A stretch of DNA of 11,688 nt from Echinostoma caproni (lineage: Eukaryota > Platyhelminthes > Trematoda > Plagiorchiida > Echinostomatidae). The DNA is taken from NCBI GenBank assembly GCA_900618425.1, contig UZAN01048975.1:1-11688 (forward strand). Reading direction: 5' to 3'. Within the stretch, counting starts at the first letter, position 1. Every line of letters starts with the position of its first letter. The translations under genes and the position numbers were made by a program. The notes under the pieces were generated by a model. That model was given only the letters and a program-made list of their open reading frames with translations, made no database searches and was not told the origin of the DNA. Below are positions 1 to 8,100 of this stretch, one piece after another.

Positions 1-2
1 TC

Positions 3-1118
3 GTAGACGATATACTAGAGAGCGCACTAAGGGGACTCCAAAACGTAGGTATTAAATGGACATTTGGAGAAAAGCTGTGCGATTTGGAGTACATCGAGAA
101 CATCGTCTGTCTGTTCTAATGTATGGGGGATGCTCAAAGTGCACTTGATAGATTAACAAGTGCAGTGGCCACATTCGGTATGTGCTTTACACCTTCAAAG
201 TGCCAAGTGCTGCTGCAGGACTGGGTTTCGTCTACTCCCATTCTGACACCAAATGGCCAGGATTTAGTTGTGGTGGATTACTTTTCCTACGGAGGCAGTT
301 GCGTGACCAATGACGGTAGTGTAGCAAAGAAGATAACCGCCCGCATTTCGAAGGCTCGAGCAGCATACGCAGGACTGAAACACCTTTGGCGTAGATGCGA
401 CGTTTCCCTGAAGTTGAAAGGTCGTGTATATTATGCCACCGTTCGTTCAGTTCTGCTTTATGGTTGTGAGACCTTGAATTTGCGAGAAGATATCCGCCGA
501 ATAGAAGTTTTCGATAAACAGGTGTTTACGCAGTTTAGCCCATGTTGGATGAAGCGAACGGGTTAGCAAGCTGAAGGTAAGCCGTCGTGTGTTTGGGAGT
601 CTGTCAGGTATAAACCTGCTAGCATACCGAATTCAGATTACTAGGCTTCGCTGGCTAGGGCACGTATTGCGTATGCCCAGCCATCGTCTGCCGCACCGCG
701 CTTTATTCGCTGTGGTTAATCCGGGCTGGAGGAAACCACGTGGAGGTCAACAAATGACGTGGAGACGAGGCATGAAGAAATACACAGATCCATTAGGTAG
801 AGTAGGTGTCTCTCACCTTCCAGGTTGGTGTCCGAAAGACTCCATAACCGGTTGGTTGGAGACATTGAAGGATATGGCAGCAAACCGACAGCGGTGGCGT
901 TGTTGTTGTCGTTTCTTATCAGATCAGAAACAGTATGTATGCAGGGTTCGATTGCGTACCCCTTGTGTTGACCATAGTGGCTCACTTTCTTTTCCCTCCT
1001 TAAAAGTAGATCCTATCCCTATCCACCTTAAAGTTTACCACTAACCTTGTAGACATTGCTAGTTTGGCAGCGGTCATTGAAGTTCGCCCCACTGTATTTG
1101 TTGTACGTTTATGATGAC
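3..1118 (+). mobile_element. Decayed LINE (family 1, RTE-like), reverse transcriptase C-terminal half to 3' end, copy A
   Basis: Seen: frame 3 runs from 3 to 566 with one TAA at 117-119. It carries the RT palm region, a hydrophobic stretch, FGMCFTPSKCQVLLQDW, and further on GRVYYATVRSVLLYGCE. Near 515 the similarity moves to frame 1 (RCLRSL, then a TGA at 550-552 where Trp is expected) and continues through VFGS and LRWLGHVLRMPSHRLP to GWLETLKDMAANRQRW (about 590-900). A non-coding 3' part ends in ATGATGAC at 1111-1118. Known: these C-terminal motifs are typical of non-LTR retrotransposon ORF2 in trematodes; the clade is tentative. Odd: the catalytic YxDD box reads YIEN at about 90-101, so both catalytic aspartates are gone. 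Together with the stops and the frameshift this is a dead copy. Its 5' part (endonuclease, fingers) lies outside the window. Confidence 0.85.
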
Positions 1119-1120
1119 GG

Positions 1121-1683
1121 CTTAATAGCAAGCAATGTGAGAACTGTCAAAGCTCCCATCTGTAACGTTGATATCTTCCTAGGTGACACATTTCATGATC
1201 TGGAGTATGCAGATACCACTGCATTGTTAATTTGAGATCCAGCTAAGTTTTAGGCGTTTCTAAATGGCCTACTTTACCCATGTTCGGCATGAATTGTGCG
1301 CCTCTGAAGGGTCAAATGTTGTTACGGAATTTAGTTTTTTGAGTTTCCAACCTCACTTTAATAGGTTTTACTGCGAAATTTTGTTTTCGGTTAAAGATGT
1401 ATGGCAGTCCTTCGATTGGCCGCTTCACCATTCAGACTGTCAAACAAATCAAAATACAACAACCTTTATGACAGGAATTAATCTATGGTTTTTTCGCCGG
1501 TGAAATACTGTTCGGTTGCTCAGGCTCAAGCCGATAAACTTTCAAGCGGGTATCTCTCTCTATATATATAGTGTTAATATCAAGATGTGAAACAAAACCC
1601 TTTCAACCTATGACTAAATTGTATTTTTGGCAGCGATCAGCGAAGTTCGCTTCACTGTATTAGGCTGTACAATGATGATGATT
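1121..1683 (+). mobile_element. Second, heavily decayed family 1 LINE, copy B (RT fragment plus 3' tail)
   Basis: Directly after copy A, 1163-1240 encodes in broken frames a leader like VDIFLGDTF followed by HDLEYADTTALL, a damaged RT active-site box in which YADD has become YADT. At about 1278-1335 another frame gives MFGMNCAPLKGQMLL, the counterpart of FGMCFTPSKCQVLL in copy A. The region 1336-1617 is not recognisable. The stretch 1624-1683 closely matches the 3' terminal box of copy A (TTTGGCAGCG, GAAGTTCG, ACTGTAT, then ATGATGATG). I infer that the RT fragment and tail come from one element with an internal deletion; two separate insertions are possible. The tail at 1624-1683 is the safest part. 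Confidence 0.65.
1551..1570. repeat. (TC)n/(TA)n microsatellite
   Basis: A TATCTCTCTC tract passes directly into (TA)5. It is a simple repeat in non-coding DNA between the two parts of LINE copy B and carries no coding signal. Confidence 0.8.
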
Positions 1684-1801
1684 TTTTGCCGCGATACACA
1701 TTTTTTGTTTTGATGTTGTCGCTTTATGGAGGACATTCGCGATAATCGTGTGTAACATTGGTTTTGATTCTGTGCCATTTGAATCTGAAATGATTTCTTA
1801 G

Positions 1802-2125
1802 GAGAACATCAGTGCGAACGTTTTTTGTCAATCTCATTCCAGCGAAGATGCATCAATCGATTGTGAAAATCTTCCACCGCCCAAAGTAACATTTGACCCA
1901 GAACGAGGGATAAAAATTGTGGTGCAGTACTATGGTGATGAAAATGGAGACCTGATCAAGGAAATAAAGGAGAGTCGAATAGAAAAGCGGCTGGTAGCTT
2001 CACAAATTGCAGAACGAAAAAAATGGCAAAAATACGGTCAGGCTAAAGATGATCCTCCGGGAGGCAACTCGGCCAATACTTATCCCGGTGAGGTGGTCAC
2101 CATGCAACTCGTACAAGCCAGACAA
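1802..2125 (+). CDS. eif3g: eIF3g exon a: N-terminal domain, first part
   Basis: The acceptor is TTTCTTAG ending at 1801, and the TAG is an in-frame stop, so the coding frame cannot extend further left without splicing. The 108 codons begin ENISANVF. They include LPPPKVTF, matching the PPPKEVI stretch of animal eIF3g, then a basic segment with IEKRLVASQIAERKKWQKYG, matching the conserved arginine/lysine region before FDPPG (here DDPPGGN). The donor GTGAGT starts at 2126, phase 0. No in-frame ATG precedes the conserved part, so the translation start lies in an upstream exon. The GTG at 1919 is an internal valine, not a start. Confidence 0.92.
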
Positions 2126-5100
2126 GTGAGTTGTTTTTTAGATATCAGTTTACTTTTTTGATGAATCTCAATAAAGCGGGGAGGTGACGTAGATTGATGA
2201 GAATCTTAACGATCGGTGCGCTAATCTAGAGAGATTGGAAATACAAATCTGGCATTTTATTCGACACTAATGGTATCATTTTCAACCCTATAAAGTTCAA
2301 TAGCCTCGGTGCAGTTCGAACTCACAAATTTTGGTTATCCAAACTGGTACTTGTTCGCAAGTGACTGACTGTTGATCACGGCAGTTCAAGGGCGTGAATG
2401 AAGTTCTTTCGTGAACAAAGTTCCTACCTTGAAAGCCGTTTGCTAATCGCTTCTAGCACCACTAGCTTTCGGAATTTGATCACTTCAGTGGGTTTCTGTT
2501 TACTTCGGTTTCCCGATTCCAGGAGGCGGGAGATGATCAGTCTGACACCCTATTCCGTCTTACAGTTATAGGCCACCGCCTTGATCGTCGTATCTTGATA
2601 CGTTTCGACATCGTTTGACTGTTTCCTTCGCATATGGTTCGCTGATCAAATGTGATTAAAGCAAATCATCGAAAGCATATGTTCGCCTATGTTGCGCGCT
2701 AATTAGTCCGTTTCATACTCAAATGAACCGTTGTCTTCTTGGAAGTTTCGACAATCGACCGTTTAAGGGTTGGTGTTGACAGATCCCCGTGGTCCATTAA
2801 GTCAAAAGTTGCATTCAAATACAAGAACGCATATGGATTCTTGTTTTCTATTACATGAAAGTAAAAGGGATAAACCCTATGATCCAAAGATATACTGTAA
2901 GTATGAAGGTAAGGGGAACATTCAAGCTAGAACCAGCTTCTTGATGCTGCCTTTAAGGTCATGGATGTTGTACTTTGAATGGAAGGCCGAAAGGGGAAGA
3001 ATGTTCCACAGTTGTGTTGTTTTCGGGAAAAAAAATGATTAAAAGTTATAAATGCGACACCCGGGCATAGTCATTTGAAATGGGTGGCTAGCAGCTCGTG
3101 CGCGGGATCTACCGGGAAGAACAAGCGGGAGAAGTACAGACGCGGAAAGTTCATTAGAGCCAATGCCAAAGTAGTATCGACAGAATAAGGATAAAAAGGG
3201 GCTGTCCGACGGTGAGCTAGTGACTGCAAGTTGCATGTTAGTGACAGGTCGTTGACGAGACGGATGACATTAAGTTAAATCTGATCAAGAAGAGAAGCTC
3301 CACCCCACATATGACCGCAGTATTCAAGTGTAGGATCAACCTGAGCGAGAGGTAAGTTGAGGTGAAGAAACGTCTGACGCGGAATATTTGTCGAAGGATA
3401 AAACGGCTTACCCAGATCCCATGATAAATTTTTCCCCTGTGGTAGATAGTTGATTGCCAACTCTGACCATCCCGGTTTGTGATCTGCCGCTTTAAGGTCG
3501 TCTGTCACAACACCACGCCTGTCCCATTGAGACCTTATGTCTTCTAACTCTATCTGCTTCGAGTCGAGGATTATTCGTTTTCTGACCGATCAATAGATCC
3601 TTGTGGCACCTCTGTTTTCCTTTATCATGTGTTATGTCCTTCGTGGAGTACTTCATTTTTATATGACACACCGTCGTCATCATATAGAGAGATACAGTGA
3701 AGTGAAGTTCACTGATCGCTGCCTAGCTCACAATGTACATAAATTAAGTGGTAAAGTACAAAATGTAGAGGAATTGGGCCTAATTCGAGGGCGGCAAAGA
3801 AAGTGAACCCCTATGGTCAACACAGTACACAATCCAAGTGTGCATAAATACCGTTTCAAGCATTCTGACCTGATAAGAAATGATAACAAGATTGTCACTG
3901 CTGTCGGTTAGTTGCCATATCCTTCCGTGTGTCTCCAACCAGCCAGTTGCAGAGTCTTCCGGACCCCAACCTGGAAGACGGGAGACACCGATTCCATCTT
4001 ATCGCTCTATATATTTCTTAATGCCTCGTTTACACGTCATCTGCTGACCCACATGAAACAAGTGTTCGATTACCGAATCTAAACCAAGATTCCATCGAAA
4101 TGGTAAGTAAGCAGGGTTGACCAATACTTGTGAGCCTAATGTTTTTAATTACACAAATAAAGTAGTTTACTGTTAAAAGAGTAAACCTCATAACACGAAG
4201 ATACACTGCATAGAGCAGGATGTAAAAAGGCTAGATCCACAATAGACCCAGTTTGATAATCCGTGTTCAGAAGTTGGTAGGCGAGCGGACAAGAGAAACG
4301 TGTTCCACAGTTTAACAATTCTGGAGAATAAGAGGACTGAAAGCTCATCGTGCGGGACCAAGGAACAAACACACTGTTTCTTTGGATGCTTCAGCTCCTC
4401 CCCCCATTGTGTGAGCTAGTGGTAGTGAAGTGCAGAGCGGGGGGGGGGGCNGATTATTCTTTCTGCTGTTTACCATGCCGTAATGTTTAGTAAGATGATC
4501 CCTCACTAGTGAGTTACATTCACTCTCAGACGAATGGGCACGTTTTCCGTCCTGGTATCCTGGGTCATTTGCCTTACCCTGCTATGCTACGTTCCTAGGT
4601 TAGTTTTTCGTTTAACGGCGCTGCGGATGTTGCGTATACTAAGTATCATGATATTGGTTGACAGTTGTCTCACCGTTTTTTTCACCCTCTCTGTATGAAT
4701 TATCAGTGGTTCACCAGTCCGATATCAAATTGTCGCCAAAAACTGACGAGTACGATTTTCACAAGTGTTGCTCTCTTCTTATATTAGCGTACAATGAGTG
4801 ATTGTTCATTCACGCTGTCATTTTTGCGGGCTATCGTGCTTTGTCAATACCTTTTTCACTGTGCTACAAATCATCGAATTGCTCTGCTATCCCGTTCACT
4901 TTCAGCCCGAACAAGAACAAGAGCGTCAAGAGAATGAGGAGATTCGGACCAAAGTACGAGTGCAAGCCGCCAGATGTCGCTACTGTAAGGGTAGCCACTT
5001 TACACACAAGTGTCCGAACAAGAGCGATATGGAAGCTATGCAAGCGCTACGTGAGAAACTCAAGGGTCAGGCCGAGAATGCAGAGGATGGGACCGAAAAA

Positions 5101-8100
5101 CCAGTAAGCTCATATTCCCGTTGTCTGCCCCTCGTGTTTGAGACTTACGACAGTTTACCGAAAATTCTTGTTTGATTGATTTGTTATGGTTTTTGCTTCT
5201 GTAAGTCTCATAGTTGCCTAGAATCCTGCTCATCTCGGTACGTGTGCCATGCAACACATATTGTTTCGTAATCCTATTATCCCATGCATTCTACGTGATG
5301 TCATGTTTTTGGTCAATGCATTGTAATACTTTTGACTCAATCACAAACACCAAAGCTGTCTGTTTATCGTGGTCCTTCTGTTCCAGTTAACATAAAGTAT
5401 ACAGACTTCACGAATTAGCACTGACTGGTATACGAGCCCATTCCAATTTCTGACAGTGACATCCCATGCGAATCAATCAGTAAATCGTAATATGTGGAGG
5501 CTCACAGTCTCGACTACTTAGTATTCGTAATATGGAATCTAGTTAGTATATGGACTCTTCAAAAGTCTGCTGAAACAGATGCGCCATTCCACACTGCTTC
5601 ATCATGATGTGTAACCCTAATTCGAGAATACGTTTTGTTTATTTTTTTGTTGAAATTTACGCTTCTGTGTTGCTGCTTTTTGTTAAGAACTACTCACGTA
5701 ATTCGTTGTGTTAATAAGATGTCATATCTTCGTAAGTAAGAATAGAGGATTTCAAATATTTCAAAATCCTAACCCATATTTGATATATTATTAAAAAATT
5801 ATACGTTAAATTATTGGTTCCAATGATGAGTGCTCCTTAGTCACGAATTCTTGATGTCTGTTACTAGTTTTGTGCTCATGTCTAACTCGGTTTACATTGT
5901 AGCCCGAACCGGTGGTATCAACTGGTCGTTATCTGCCACCGCAACTCCGTGGTGCTGCGGGTGTCTCGTCAATCCTTGGAGGTTCAGGTAGTGGCACTGG
6001 AGAGAAGCGTCAACTCGAGGGCTACACAATCCGAGTAACCAATCTACCGAGTGAAACGACAGGAGACGATCTGAAACGCATCTTCAGTTCCTTCGGCCAC
6101 GTGACTCGAATTTTCCCGGCCAAAGATAAACACACTCAACAGAATCGCGTAAGTGTCTCACACTTTCATTCCCACTGTTTGTTCTGCTCATTCCCGTCCG
6201 TGCATCCAGCTGCACATAAGGGTCTCCGTTTTAATCCAGCAGTTATTGGAGACAGGTACTAGTATTTGATCCCACTCAAAATCGATCAATTTTTGCTCTG
6301 TTATTTCAGCTTGCTTTGGTTGATTACATTGGGACCTTATCTATAAAGACTGGTATATATATATATATAACGCAATAAAAAAATAAGCAAAACTAGGGAC
6401 TACATGAAGGTTTATGGTTGGTTTTTCGGTCAGTGTACACAGAGTTTGAATCAGTTATGCTGATAGCAGGATAAACTTGCTAGCACCTCAATCTCAGGTC
6501 AATAGGACACGCTTTGCGTATGTCCGACGCCTACCACAGCGCGCCTTATTTTCAGTGACTGTTGCAGACTGAAAAACCCACATGGAGGCGAGAAGATAAA
6601 TTGAATGAAGTGAAGAAACGTACAGAACGCTAAGGTAGAAAAGGTGTCTCTCGTCTTCCAGGTTTACTTTACTTTACTACGGCTGGCTCCTTGGAAAACA
6701 TAAGCGGGCTCCAGACATGATCATGAAGTTCCTTAGGAGTTTGGTACGAGAGACGTCCGGAGGATCACTCAGCGTTTTTCATTTTGAGGGCGCACCTCTA
6801 GCCTGTGCACAATCAAGTGCGAACTGCGAGGCAGAACAGAAAGTGAGGGGGTCGATGACTTTAGTTTTAAAAGGCCAGTCCTATCGACCTTTGTCACAAC
6901 ACCGTCATTGGGCCTATGAGGCGTTTAAATGGGAGCTAGGTGATCAGCCTGAAACCCACCACACCCTGGTTTGGGTTCAAAAGATCCCATAACCGTATAA
7001 TTGACACTGAAAATTATGGCAGTAAACCGACTGCAGTGGCGATCTTGCTGTCGTATCCCTTCATACCAGAATTCTTGAAATAGTATGTATGCACAACTGG
7101 ACTGTGTATTGACCACAGGTTCGTTTTCGTTTCCCGTCCCCCAAAATAGGCCCAATCCCTGTCCTTACACATTCTCACTTACCGTGTGTGCATTATAACA
7201 TTATGACAGCGATAAGTGAAGACCGTTTCACTGTATTGCGTTGTACAATTATGATGATGATGAGAAAATCTGATTTTACGTGCGAGCACGGGTAGATACC
7301 ATCTATAACATTCATACAGCCGATTCATCTTGTAGGAAATAGCCGCATCAACATAAATATTGGTATTGTAATGACAACGAAAACTGGACGTGGCATCGGC
7401 ACGGACTCGTCGGCGCTTAGCTGCCAACATGAAGACGGTGTTTGGTTGAATGGCTTTGTTCCGTCACCAGGATCAAAGAGGCACTCCACGATGCTTGCCT
7501 GTCCCCAGCTGCAATGAGTGGTGCATAGGTTCTGTCCCCCGGGGTAACAGAATAAACCACCAGATTGTTTATATATTTCGGAAGGCTGTAACTACTAATT
7601 TTAGCATACTCTCAATAAACAATATGTTAACTTCATTCTCATTGAACATTTTTGCCGGTCATATTTGCAGAAGAACACCACTTCTATTCAGGTCATATTT
7701 TTCACGGAAAAAGTTGACGCTTCAATTCTTCGATCCGATGAAAAAATTCACCCTGTCCATCTTTTGATATTTCAGTAAATCAACCATGTGGACTTACTTC
7801 GACACTCCTCTTCCCCGCAACTTCAGTTTTTGCATTTCATTTCTATTGCTTATTGAATCGCATTTACCCTCAGATCTGTCTTGAGTCGATCGCCAAAATT
7901 TGACGCTTTCGACTAGCTTAATCGACACGAATTAATCTGACCACTGCTTGTTTATGGTTCGCTGAATTTCAGGGCTTTGCGTTCATCTCATATTCGAAAT
8001 ACGAGGAAGCCACAGCTGCAATTTACGGAGTCAATGGATTACGCCACAATCACGTGGTTCTCAAGGTGGATTGGGCTAAGTGAGTGCAATGTCCACAATG

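Noticed and set aside
940..962. GGGTTCGATTGCGTACCCC resembling a tRNA T-arm
   Set aside because: It lies in the 3' part of LINE copy A and has no acceptor, D or anticodon arms around it.
716..985. Minus-strand open frame of 89 codons
   Set aside because: It is the antisense reading of the LINE copy A coding region.
1723..1755. ATG frame MEDIRDN followed by a GTGTGT, considered as the eIF3g start exon
   Set aside because: No conserved N-terminal motif, poor donor, and too close to the next acceptor for a normal intron.
1919..1921. GTG as a translation start for the frame 1919-2161
   Set aside because: It is an internal Val codon; conserved eIF3g sequence continues upstream to 1802.
4802..5107. 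Plus-strand frame of 101 codons overlapping the zinc-knuckle exon
   Set aside because: It is an out-of-frame reading of eIF3g exon b; the other frame carries the conserved knuckle and proper splice phases.
6973..6988. GGGTTCAAAAGATCCC resembling a tRNA T-arm or Pol III B box
   Set aside because: It aligns base for base with the ordinary LINE sequence of copies A and C (GGGTCCGAAAGACTCC), so it is LINE, not tRNA.
7450..7767. Plus-strand open frame of 105 codons in an eIF3g intron
   Set aside because: No recognisable motif, AT-rich second half, and no convincing splice context; judged to be chance.
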